A stretch of DNA of 33,301 nt from assembly GCF_026191375.1 (NCBI RefSeq), contig NZ_JAODTL010000060.1:1-33301 (forward strand). Direction: 5' to 3'. The DNA is from Marinomonas pontica (GTDB lineage: Bacteria; Pseudomonadota; Gammaproteobacteria; Pseudomonadales; Marinomonadaceae). Position 1 is the stretch's first letter. The number at the start of each line of letters is the position of its first letter. A program made the translations under genes and the position numbers. Below are positions 19,090 through 26,436 of this stretch, one piece after another. Below the pieces are notes generated by a model that was not told where the DNA came from, searched no databases, and worked only from the letters and a program-made list of their open reading frames with translations.

Positions 19090-19380
19090 GCACAACGATA
19101 AGAAGATTGACCAAGAATAAAAATAAGTTAATCGTCGTATGTGAGTTCTTAAGAATAAAAACAACAAATAGGAACACCGTGACCTCTTCAAACAAAAATA
19201 AAAATTTGAGGTCATGGATGGAAAATCGCTTTGGATAATTGATTTTTTTAGATATATAAGCCTTCGGGCAATGAAAACAATGCAATAATAAAAATAAAAC
19301 CTGAGTAGAACTGCAGAAGCAGCACCCACTTTGTTTTCGGAACTAGTATCTTCATGTATCCAAAGCGATTATTTTATTTA
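19090..19380 (+). ncRNA. Candidate CrcZ-like Hfq/Crc-titrating small RNA
   Basis: The 556-bp gap 18968-19523 has no credible protein gene. Downstream of the sigma54 promoter I see five perfect AAnAAnAA motifs, the Hfq/Crc target type: near 19113, 19151, 19160, 19191 and 19284, most embedded in longer A-rich runs. Structure: TGACCTC/GAGGTCA (19180-19186 with 19208-19214) exposes an A-rich loop; GCC-TTCG-GGC (260-269) is a UUCG tetraloop; CTGC-AGAA-GCAG (19311-19322) is another hairpin; a perfect 14-bp pair AATCGCTTTGGATA / TATCCAAAGCGATT (19224-19237 with 19357-19370) closes the 3' part and is followed by ATTTTATTTA. In Pseudomonas, crcZ occupies exactly this place after cbrB and before pcnB, is about 400 nt and sigma54-dependent. 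Ends are approximate and no transcript evidence is available. Confidence 0.65.
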
Positions 19381-19523
19381 CTCTCTTGTAAATCCCAATC
19401 GCTTCCGTCATCTCTTCACAACAGCAACAAACCAATTTCAAACAAACAACCCCTTTATTCGTGTAATTTTAGTACCATCACGTGTAGAATGCCCTTTTCG
19501 TTAACTTTAAAATTTGTTGTCTA

Positions 19524-20978
19524 ATGCTCACAGGATTAAAATCTCTGGTACGTAAAGCTACCTCTCTGTTCGCCTCCCCAAAGGCACAGACTTACCCTAT
19601 TATCATACCTCGCAGCGAGCACAGCTTATCTCGACAAGACTTAAGCCCCAATGCTGTCAAAGTATTGTATCGCCTTAATAAAGCAGGCTATGACGCCTAC
19701 CTAGTCGGTGGCTGTATCCGAGATCACCTAATTGGCATTGAACCAAAAGATTTCGACGTTGTAACCAACGCGACACCAGAACAAGTTCACAGTATTTTTT
19801 CGAACTCCAGACTCATTGGTCGTCGTTTCAAACTGGTTCACGTTACCTTCGGACGTGAGATCATCGAAGTATCTACTTTCAGAGCCAATACAGCTCAAGA
19901 TGACAACGACGATGAAACTGAAAACACCTCACAAAAATCGTTGAAGGGACTCGACTCCGCGCGCTCTGCTCATGGCATCGTACTGCGTGACAATGTCTAT
20001 GGCAGCATTGAAGAAGACGCCGAACGTCGCGACTTCACTTTCAACGCACTGTACTACAATGTTCAAGACTTCAGCATCCACGACTATTGTGGCGGCCTAA
20101 AAGACATTGAAAACAAACAAATTCGCATCATTGGTGACGCTCGCCAGCGCTACCAAGAAGACCCCGTTCGAATGCTCCGCGCCATCCGTTTTGCCGGCAA
20201 ACTTGGGTTTCAAATCGAAGCCGAAACCGCGGCGCCTATCAAAGAAATGGCTCACCTGCTGGATCACATTCCGCCGGCACGTTTATTCGAAGAAGTATTA
20301 AAACTGTTAGGCAGCGGTAATGGCATCGAAACGTTTGCCCTACTTCGCCAGTACGGCTTATTCCGTTATTTATTCCCAGACACAGACGCCCTTTTGCAAA
20401 GTGGCTGGAAGCGCAATGACATCGACCCTGAAGCGTTCATTTTGCAAGGTCTAAAAAATACCGACGACCGAATCCAAAGTGGAAAAACGACAGCGCCTTA
20501 CTTCCTATACGCCGTTTTGCTATGGCCAAGCGTTGCGCTTCGCCACGAAGAGTTTCAAGCGCAAGGTATGCCAGCCACACCCGCATTGCACCAGGCGGCC
20601 AACATGGTATTGGACAACCAAGTCGCCTCCACGGCCATTCCACGTCGATTCTCTACACCAATGCGTGAAATCTGGGACATGCAATACCGCTTACCAAAAC
20701 GCTATGGAAAACGTGCATTTCTGCTATTAGAACACCCTCGTTTTCGTGCTGCTTTTGACTTCTTATTGATTCGTGAGTTAAGCGGCACTGAATTGGATGG
20801 ACTGGGCGATTGGTGGGAAAAATTCCAGCACGGCACAGAAAACCAGCAAAGGGACCTTATTAAAAGTATCGACTCATTTGCAAAAGAAAAAGATGGCCCC
20901 AAAAAACGCCGTCCACGTCGTCGCAGAAAGAGCAACAGCAATACCACATCGCCACAAAGAGAAACCTTTGACGAATAA
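19524..20978 (+). CDS. pcnB: Poly(A) polymerase I
   Basis: 484 aa class II nucleotidyltransferase that adds 3' poly(A) tails to RNA and promotes decay. The catalytic domain shows YLVGGCIRD (59-67), the two metal-binding aspartates in DFDVVTNATPEQV (76-88) and RRDFTFNALYYN; the helical head/neck domain follows (EDPVRMLRAIRFAGKLGFQIE). The last 40 residues are an Arg/Lys-rich tail (KKRRPRRRRKS) as in E. coli PcnB, distinguishing it from CCA-adding enzyme. ATG 19524 has no strong ribosome site, as is common for the tightly held pcnB. It follows the candidate RNA gene, and folK starts 11 bp after its stop. Confidence 0.94.
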   Translation: MLTGLKSLVRKATSLFASPKAQTYPIIIPRSEHSLSRQDLSPNAVKVLYRLNKAGYDAYLVGGCIRDHLIGIEPKDFDVVTNATPEQVHSIFSNSRLIGRRFKLVHVTFGREIIEVSTFRANTAQDDNDDETENTSQKSLKGLDSARSAHGIVLRDNVYGSIEEDAERRDFTFNALYYNVQDFSIHDYCGGLKDIENKQIRIIGDARQRYQEDPVRMLRAIRFAGKLGFQIEAETAAPIKEMAHLLDHIPPARLFEEVLKLLGSGNGIETFALLRQYGLFRYLFPDTDALLQSGWKRNDIDPEAFILQGLKNTDDRIQSGKTTAPYFLYAVLLWPSVALRHEEFQAQGMPATPALHQAANMVLDNQVASTAIPRRFSTPMREIWDMQYRLPKRYGKRAFLLLEHPRFRAAFDFLLIRELSGTELDGLGDWWEKFQHGTENQQRDLIKSIDSFAKEKDGPKKRRPRRRRKSNSNTTSPQRETFDE

Positions 20979-20989
20979 GAGGATGCGTC

Positions 20990-21475
20990 TTGATACACGC
21001 TTATATTGGTCTTGGCAGCAATCTTGAAAACCCAATGGCGCAACTCGATTGCGCCATTAGCACATTAAAGAATCACGACGACCTGCACAATGTTCGCATC
21101 TCTTCTATATACGGAAGCAAGCCGGTTGGCCCTCAAGACCAACCAGACTACATTAACGCCGTCGCCACATTCGACACACACCTTTCCCCTATCGACCTAC
21201 TTGACCTACTGCAAAGCATTGAACAGTCGCAGCGCAGAGTCAGAGAACGCCATTGGGGACCACGCACCCTAGACTTAGATCTGCTATTGTATGGCCAAGA
21301 AACAATAGCGCTACCTAGGTTAACCGTCCCACATCCATTTATGTTGGAGCGCGGTTTTGTTATAAAACCCCTTAGCGATCTGGCACCAGATATGCTCTTA
21401 ACAAATGGCAACACCGTTACCGAGCAGTTACAGCAACTTGATACCAGTGATTTGGTCTTTATCAAAGAAGAATAA
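20990..21475 (+). CDS. folK: Hydroxymethyldihydropterin pyrophosphokinase
   Basis: 161 aa HPPK, transferring pyrophosphate from ATP to 6-hydroxymethyl-7,8-dihydropterin in folate synthesis. AYIGLGSNLENP opens the protein and the family signature GPRTLDLDLLLYG (about 90-102) carries the magnesium-binding aspartates. The start is TTG 20990: AGAGG lies 7 nt upstream and the N-terminus then matches the family at once; no ATG is available there. It lies in the pcnB-folK-panB-panC cluster, a conserved arrangement in gammaproteobacteria, with panB 3 bp downstream. Confidence 0.94.
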   Translation: MIHAYIGLGSNLENPMAQLDCAISTLKNHDDLHNVRISSIYGSKPVGPQDQPDYINAVATFDTHLSPIDLLDLLQSIEQSQRRVRERHWGPRTLDLDLLLYGQETIALPRLTVPHPFMLERGFVIKPLSDLAPDMLLTNGNTVTEQLQQLDTSDLVFIKEE

Positions 21476-21478
21476 ACT

Positions 21479-22303
21479 ATGTATTCAGATAACTCTCAAC
21501 GAAAACTCACCAAACCAGTAACCCTCTCTACGCTGAAAAAAATGAAAGCGGAGAAAGAGAAAATCACCTGCCTAACAAGCTATGACGCCTCGTTTACGAA
21601 TGTCATGAACGTGGCCGGTGTGGAAACTATTTTGGTCGGGGATTCTTTAGGCATGGTCGTACAAGGCCAAGACAGCACGTTACCCGTTACCATCGAAGAC
21701 ATGTGCTATCACACCGCCGCCGTAAAACGAGGCAACACCAACGCCTTCATTCTCGCGGATATGTCTTTTATGAGTTACAGCAAGCCAGAGCAAGCGCTTG
21801 ATAACGCCGCAAAACTCATGCAAGCCGGCGCCAACATGGTCAAACTGGAAGGCGGCAGCTGGCTCGCAGACACAGTAAAACTGTTAAGCCAACGCGGCAT
21901 TCCAGTGTGTGCGCACCTAGGCCTTACACCTCAATCTGTGCATAAATTTGGTGGCTACAAAGTCCAAGGCAAAAGCCAAGACGCCGCCGATTTGCTTCTG
22001 CAAGAGTCTCTGGATCTTGTCGCCGCTGGCGCAGACATCCTACTGTACGAATGCATTCCAACAGAGCTCGGTAAAACATTAACCGAAGCGGTTCCTGTCC
22101 CTACTATCGGCATTGGCGCGGGACATCATACAGACGGACAAGTCTTGGTCATGCACGACATGCTCGGCATCAACCTAGGCCACACACCCAAATTCGTTAA
22201 AAATTTCTTAACCGATGGTCGCAATGTCACCGAAGCCTTTGAAGCCTACGTCAAAGAAGTAAAAGACATGACATTCCCAGGACTTGAGCACGGATTCAAA
22301 TAA
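21479..22303 (+). CDS. panB: 3-methyl-2-oxobutanoate hydroxymethyltransferase
   Basis: 274 aa. It makes ketopantoate from alpha-ketoisovalerate and methylene-tetrahydrofolate, first step to pantothenate. Seen: [31 protein letters not shown] (metal-binding Asp-Ser), [18 protein letters not shown] and [14 protein letters not shown], all in TIM-barrel order. A roughly 10-residue N-terminal extension (YSDNSQRKL) precedes the usual start region; ATG 21479 is kept because it is 3 bp after folK. Its stop overlaps the panC start (TAATG), implying translational coupling. Confidence 0.96.
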   Translation: MYSDNSQRKLTKPVTLSTLKKMKAEKEKITCLTSYDASFTNVMNVAGVETILVGDSLGMVVQGQDSTLPVTIEDMCYHTAAVKRGNTNAFILADMSFMSYSKPEQALDNAAKLMQAGANMVKLEGGSWLADTVKLLSQRGIPVCAHLGLTPQSVHKFGGYKVQGKSQDAADLLLQESLDLVAAGADILLYECIPTELGKTLTEAVPVPTIGIGAGHHTDGQVLVMHDMLGINLGHTPKFVKNFLTDGRNVTEAFEAYVKEVKDMTFPGLEHGFK

Positions 22304-23154
22304 TGCACACTTTTCACACGGTTGCTGAGCTGCGCGCTGCGCTAAAAAAAGAACGCCTACAAGACAAGCACATTGCCTTTGTTCCAACGATGGGCAATTT
22401 GCACGACGGCCACATGTCATTGATCCGTAGAGCAAAAGAAGAAGGCGACGTTGTTGTATCGTCAATCTTTGTTAATCCGATGCAATTCTCGGCCAACGAA
22501 GATTTAGAGCGCTACCCCAAGACACTAGAAGAAGACAAAAAAGTTCTAGAAGCCAATGGTTGTGATTACCTATTCGCACCAGATGCCTTGGAAATGTACC
22601 CAGACGGCAAACGCAGCCAGACTCAAATCGAAGTCATGGGCTTATCCGACATTTTGTGTGGCGCGTCACGCCCAGGCCATTTTGTCGGTGTTTCTACCGT
22701 CGTGACAAAATTGTTTAATATTGTTCAGCCAGACTGTGCCATATTCGGAAACAAAGACTTTCAACAACTGAAAGTCATCGAAGACATGGTCAGAGACCTC
22801 AGCTCCAATGTCAAAGTGATCGGCGTTGACACCGCTCGAAATGACGATGGCCTAGCAATGAGCTCACGAAATGGCTACTTAACAGAAGAAGAAAGACGCA
22901 TTGCACCGACAATGTATCAAACCCTGCTATGGGCGAAAGAGGCGCTTCTAGCAAACCGTGCGAGTCACGAGGACATACGCGAACAAGCTCAACAGAAGCT
23001 TGAAGCGGCTGGTTTCCGTCGTGATTATTTCGAAATCCGCGCACAAGACAATTTACAAACACCGTCAGAGGAAGAGAAACGCCTAGTCATTTTGGCTGCG
23101 GCACAACTTGGCAGCGCACGCTTAATCGATAACTTGCGTGTTGAACTTGCTTAA
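22303..23154 (+). CDS. panC: Pantothenate synthetase
   Basis: 283 aa. It joins pantoate and beta-alanine with ATP to give pantothenate. The class I HIGH-type motif is FVPTMGNLHDGHMSLI (about 26-41), followed by SIFVNPMQF and GNKDFQQL, and the KMSKS-like stretch is LAMSSRNGYL. It overlaps panB by one base. panD, which supplies beta-alanine and sits next in pseudomonads, is not here: pgi begins 27 bp after the panC stop. Confidence 0.96.
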   Translation: MHTFHTVAELRAALKKERLQDKHIAFVPTMGNLHDGHMSLIRRAKEEGDVVVSSIFVNPMQFSANEDLERYPKTLEEDKKVLEANGCDYLFAPDALEMYPDGKRSQTQIEVMGLSDILCGASRPGHFVGVSTVVTKLFNIVQPDCAIFGNKDFQQLKVIEDMVRDLSSNVKVIGVDTARNDDGLAMSSRNGYLTEEERRIAPTMYQTLLWAKEALLANRASHEDIREQAQQKLEAAGFRRDYFEIRAQDNLQTPSEEEKRLVILAAAQLGSARLIDNLRVELA

Positions 23155-23181
23155 TTCACTTTGAGATCTAGGGAGATTGTA

Positions 23182-24827
23182 ATGAGCTCACCCACAGAAT
23201 TGGCTGCTTGGCAGGTGCTAACAGCACACCAACAAGAAATGGCGTCTGTTAGCATGACATCCTTGTTTGAAGACGACGCTCAACGCGCAGAGAAATACTG
23301 CGCTCACGCTGCTGGCTGGACATTGGATTACGCAAAAAACCGCGCCAACGACAAAACCCTCTCGCTACTGACCGAATTGGCAAAAGAAGCGGGGCTTGAA
23401 AGCGCCATCAAAGGCATGTTCAGCGGTGCGCACATCAACAACACCGAAGATCGTTCCGTATTGCACATTGCGTTGCGAGCAAGCCAAGCACAAGAAACAC
23501 TCATGGTCGACGGCGTTAACGTCTTGGCCGAAGTGCGTGCGACACTAAAGCAAATGGAACAGTTTGTTGCGCAACTACACAGTGGTGAATGGAAAGGCTA
23601 CAGTGGTAAAACTATCACAGACGTTGTCTCCATCGGCATCGGCGGCTCGTACCTTGGCCCCAAAGTCGTTGCCGAAGCCCTTACGCCGTACAAAAAAGAC
23701 GGCATCAAGGTTCACTTCGTAGCCAACATCGATGGCTCAGACATCACCGGCAAACTGAAGCAACTGAACCCAGAAACCACGGTTTTTGTGATTTCGTCTA
23801 AAACCTTCGGCACGTTAGAAACCTTATCAAACGCCAACGCGGCGCGTGATTGGTTCCTAAGCAACGGAGGCTCACAAGACAACGTCAGCAAACACTTTGC
23901 TGCGGTTAGTTCCAACGTGAAAAAAGCCGTTGATTTTGGCATGGCAGAAGAAAACATTTTCCCAATGTGGGACTGGGTTGGCGGACGCTACTCCCTTTGG
24001 TCTGCGATTGGCTTGCCAGTTGCTATTGCCGTTGGCATGGACAACTTCTATGCCTTGTTAGATGGCGCTCACCAAATGGACGAGCACTTCCGTACCGCTC
24101 CATTTGAAGAAAACCTACCCGTCATCATGGGCGCGCTTGGCGTGTGGTATATCAACTTCCACAATGCGCAAACGCACGCCTTGATTCCTTACGACCATTA
24201 CCTACGCGCCATGCCTGCTCACATCCAGCAGCTTGATATGGAAAGTAACGGTAAGGCAAATCTTTTGAATGGCGACGGCGTAGCAACCGACACAGGCCCA
24301 ATCATCTGGGGCGGTGCTGGCACCAACGGCCAACACGCTTACCACCAGCTATTGCATCAGGGTACCCGCCTTGTGCCAGTGGACTTCATTGCACCACTGA
24401 CCAGCCACAATCCAATTGGTGAACATCACGTTCATTTAATTGCTAACTGCCTAAGCCAATCGCAAGCCTTAATGGTCGGCAAAACCTTAGAGCAAGCCAA
24501 GCAAGAATTGCGTGATGCAGGCGCCAGCGAAGATCAAGTGGAAGCGGTTGCGCCACACAAAGTAATTCAAGGTAACCGTCCTAGTAACACTCTGTTTACG
24601 GATAAAATGACACCAGCCACCGTTGGTGCCTTGATCGCCCTCTACGAGCACCGTACTTTTGTACAAGGAACCATCTGGGGCATCAACTCATTCGACCAAT
24701 GGGGCGTAGAATTAGGCAAAGTATTGGGTACCGACATCTACAACCGCCTTGTTAGCGACAGCGACAACAGTACCTTAGATGCTTCAACCCAAGCACTGAT
24801 CAAAGCGTTCAAAAAGCTCAGGCTTAA
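23182..24827 (+). CDS. pgi: Glucose-6-phosphate isomerase, 3' end frameshifted
   Basis: Interconverts glucose 6-phosphate and fructose 6-phosphate. Family motifs are [43 protein letters not shown] and [21 protein letters not shown] 23182 has AGGGAGA 6-7 nt upstream; a TTG at 23161 would add seven residues. As given, the frame does not stop at the family end but runs to 24996, translating through an intrinsic terminator and repeat DNA for about 60 residues. One additional A in the five-A run 24811-24815 would end the protein as KAFKKAQA with TAA at 24825-24827: 548 aa, against 549 in E. coli. I therefore give the corrected end. Confidence 0.93.
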
Positions 24828-24858
24828 CCGTTTAGCTTTTTATACAGCGCTAACAAAA

Positions 24859-24889
24859 ACACCAGCCTCGGCTGGTGTTTTTGTTTTTA
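24859..24889 (+). terminator. Intrinsic terminator of the pan-pgi cluster
   Basis: Nine-pair stem ACACCAGCC / GGCTGGTGT with a 2-4-nt loop, preceded by A5 and followed by TTTTTGTTTTT. It lies 31 bp after the corrected pgi stop and is read through in-frame if the sequence is taken literally. Confidence 0.85.
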
Positions 24890-24963
24890 TACCCTCCCCT
24901 TCTCTTCAAGGGTTAGGGAGGGGTTCTGAAAGCGAAGCTTTCATGCAAGTCGCGCCTTCAGGC
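24890..24963. repeat. Composite hairpin-rich intergenic repeat
   Basis: Three stems in 70 bp: CCCTCCC ... GGGAGGG, then TGAAAGC-gaa-GCTTTCA (24927-24943), then GCC-TTCA-GGC (24954-24963). Such C-rich/G-rich pairs are typical of interspersed repeats in this kind of genome. Only one copy is in the window, so repetition is inferred. Confidence 0.4.
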
Positions 24964-24989
24964 CGACACAGACGTTTGTACATGACACC

Positions 24990-25050
24990 AAGCTAAGCGG
25001 CGTCTCTCTCTCGAAACTAGCGCCTACCTCATCGAAACGCCGCTTAGCTT
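24990..25050. repeat. Perfect 14-bp inverted repeat before the toxin-antitoxin patch
   Basis: AAGCTAAGCGGCGT (24990-25003) and its exact complement ACGCCGCTTAGCTT (25037-25050) with 33 bp between. There is no T run on either side, so it is not an ordinary terminator. It marks the left edge of the accessory patch. Confidence 0.55.
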
Positions 25051-25089
25051 AATGAAAATAATTATCGAGCAACGAGCTAAAATAAAAAC

Positions 25090-25344
25090 CTAATAGTGAT
25101 ATCTTAACTGAGCGATCAAAATCGCATCATCTTGATATTTATAAACAATTCGGTGCTCATCATTGATGCGACGAGACCAATAACCTGCAAGACCATGCTT
25201 TAAAGGTTCTGGTTTACCAATCCCTTCATAAGGCTCTCGTTGAATATCTTTGATTAGTAAGTTTATCCGCTTTAATACTTTCTTATCTGTGCTCTGCCAG
25301 TAAAGATATTGACCCCAAGCCGCGGTTGAAAACGTCAGCTTCAC
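25090..25344 (-). CDS. yoeB: YoeB-family mRNA endoribonuclease toxin
   Basis: 84 aa Txe/YoeB toxin, a ribosome-dependent mRNA interferase. It aligns by eye along its length with E. coli YoeB, including YLYWQSTDKKVLKRIN, GKPEPLKH and the RRINDEHRIVY core. The catalytic residues are present at the same positions: E46, R65, H83 and terminal Y84. Start is GTG 25344, which overlaps the antitoxin stop by four bases (GTGA), so synthesis is coupled to YefM. There is no sign of inactivation. Confidence 0.95.
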   Translation of the reverse strand: MKLTFSTAAWGQYLYWQSTDKKVLKRINLLIKDIQREPYEGIGKPEPLKHGLAGYWSRRINDEHRIVYKYQDDAILIAQLRYHY

Positions 25345-25592
25345 TCAATTAACTCTCTTTCAACGCCCTTACCCGCTTCCAGTTCAGCAATAGACTCCAA
25401 CAAGACTCTGGCGTTCGCTGGCGAACGCAGCAAGTAGGTCGTTTCTTGCATGGCCTCATAATCTTCTAACGACATCATCACAACTGGGCTCTCACTTTTG
25501 CGCGTGATAATCACTGGCGAGTGATCATCACAAACCTTAGCCATTGTCTTAGCCAAGTTAGCCCGAGCAGTGGTATAACTGATAGCATCCAC
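25341..25592 (-). CDS. yefM: YefM-family antitoxin
   Basis: 83 aa Phd/YefM antitoxin: the N-terminal DNA-binding fold (ISYTTARANLAKTMAKVCDDHSP), the PVVMMSLEDYEAM strand-helix and a loose C-terminal tail (RVLLESIAELEAGKG) that would wrap YoeB. It neutralises the toxin and represses its own operon. GTG 25592 is the start; AGGA lies 8 nt upstream and no in-frame ATG precedes. It is first gene of the minus-strand pair yefM-yoeB. Confidence 0.94.
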   Translation of the reverse strand: MDAISYTTARANLAKTMAKVCDDHSPVIITRKSESPVVMMSLEDYEAMQETTYLLRSPANARVLLESIAELEAGKGVERELIE

Positions 25593-25603
25593 AATTCATT
25601 TCC

Positions 25604-25655
25604 TGTACTTAATTCTGTACCACTGAGTATAAAGTAAACACCCAAAGCAAATCAA
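25604..25655 (-). promoter_or_regulatory. yefM-yoeB promoter and operator
   Basis: In minus orientation TTGATT (25650-25655), an 18-bp spacer and TATACT (25626-25631). Just downstream, two TGTAC(T/C) half elements (25604-25609, 25616-25621) are spaced 12 bp centre to centre, matching the TGTACA pair known from E. coli yefM operators. The operator covers the expected transcription start. Confidence 0.6.
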
Positions 25656-25712
25656 CAACTCACCCGTAGGTAGTTATCAGTAAAACCAGCCTAATCAGGT
25701 AGCGCTCCTGCT

Positions 25713-25737
25713 ACCACCTTCTAGGCGACATAAACAA
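25713..25737. repeat. Direct repeat, left copy (Fic 3'-end fragment)
   Basis: 25 bp, 24 identical to 26470-26494 inside the Fic remnant. On the minus strand it would encode CLxRLEGG of the Fic C-terminus but has no ORF around it. The two copies bracket higB-higA. Confidence 0.65.
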
Positions 25738-25801
25738 CTTTTTAAACCAAGTCTCCAAATTCATGGGGCTTTAGCTACAGTCAATAACATGATCTTTTTC
25801 A

Positions 25802-25830
25802 TTGAGTAGTGATGCGCATCACGCTACACT
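25802..25830 (+). promoter_or_regulatory. higBA promoter with a 14-bp palindromic operator
   Basis: TTGAGT (25802-25807), 17-bp spacer, TACACT (25825-25830). The spacer holds the perfect palindrome GTGATGCGCATCAC (25809-25822), ideally placed for HigA autorepression. The same palindrome also fits the CRP-type core GTGA-N6-TCAC, so a CRP/Vfr-like site is the alternative. The predicted start is at or next to the higB ATG. Confidence 0.55.
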
Positions 25831-25836
25831 TTATAC

Positions 25837-26115
25837 ATGATTAAATCATTTAAACACAAAGGCCTTAAGAAGTACTTTGAAACTGGCAGTGCTTCCGGCA
25901 TTCAAGCAAAGCATAAAGGTAAGTTACGTATGCAACTTACTGCGATTGATACCGCCCAAGAAATTGATGATATCGATTTACCCGGTTTTAAGTTACATCC
26001 CTTAAAAGGTGATCGTGATGGGATTTGGTCTATTACTGTAAACGGTAATTGGCGCATTACTTTCGAGTTTATTGATGGCAATGCTTATATTCTCAACTAT
26101 GAGGACTACCACTGA
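25837..26115 (+). CDS. higB: HigB-family (RelE-like) toxin
   Basis: 92 aa RelE/ParE-superfamily mRNA interferase of the HigB type. The family pattern is complete: MIKSFKHKGLKKYFETG start, LPGFKLHPLKGDRDGIWSITVNGNWRITFEF core with its conserved arginine and the NYEDYH end. Toxin precedes antitoxin, as is usual for hig loci, and the stop overlaps the higA ATG (TGATG). There is no ribosome site before ATG 25837, and the promoter predicts a leaderless or nearly leaderless message. Codon usage is more AT-rich than in the neighbouring housekeeping genes, suggesting acquisition. Confidence 0.93.
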   Translation: MIKSFKHKGLKKYFETGSASGIQAKHKGKLRMQLTAIDTAQEIDDIDLPGFKLHPLKGDRDGIWSITVNGNWRITFEFIDGNAYILNYEDYH

Positions 26116-26408
26116 TGAGTATGCATAACCCTCCGCACCCAGGTGAGTTCATATATGAGGTCTATCTTGAACCAGCAGGCTTAAGTTGTCGATATTTAGC
26201 CAAACAACTGGACGTAGCCTCTTCGACGTTGAATCGAGTTTTAAAAGGTCAAAGTGCTGTATCACCAGAAATGGCCTTGCGTTTATCAAAAGCATTAGGT
26301 CGAACACCCGAAAGCTGGTTAGCTATGCAAGACAATTATGATCTCTGGCATGCAAAGCAGCATCTAAATTTAGCCAATGTACATGAAGTCAATTTTACAA
26401 TGACTTGA
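26115..26408 (+). CDS. higA: HigA-family antitoxin
   Basis: 97 aa XRE/Cro-type HTH antitoxin. The family opening NPPHPGEFIYEVYLEPAGLS is followed by the HTH (about 26-62: RYLAKQLDVASSTLNRVLKG, then SPEMALRLSKALGRTPESWL). It would bind HigB and repress the operon at the palindrome 25809-25822. Translationally coupled to higB by the one-base TGATG overlap. Intact, with usual length. Confidence 0.94.
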   Translation: MSMHNPPHPGEFIYEVYLEPAGLSCRYLAKQLDVASSTLNRVLKGQSAVSPEMALRLSKALGRTPESWLAMQDNYDLWHAKQHLNLANVHEVNFTMT

Positions 26409-26436
26409 ACCTTAGAAAGCTAGGCTATTAGCTCAT

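Noticed and set aside
19088..19102. Second TGGCAC (19088-19093) as another -24 element
   Set aside because: No GC pair stands 10 bp after the GG, so sigma54 spacing is not met.
19055..19329. Minus-strand reading frames of 76-82 codons in the gap before pcnB
   Set aside because: They are Phe/Leu/Tyr-rich by virtue of the A-rich plus strand, have no ribosome site or family resemblance, and are better explained by the RNA candidate.
19380..19523. A sigma70 promoter for pcnB (TAGAAT 19485-19490)
   Set aside because: The -10 is fair, but no acceptable -35 or extended -10 was found, so it was not listed.
24828..24996. A genuine C-terminal domain on Pgi
   Set aside because: The extension is coded by a terminator hairpin and repeat DNA, and a single A restores the normal end.
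24890..25050. CRISPR-like repeats after pgi
   Set aside because: The repeats are inverted and unlike each other; no regular spacing or spacers.
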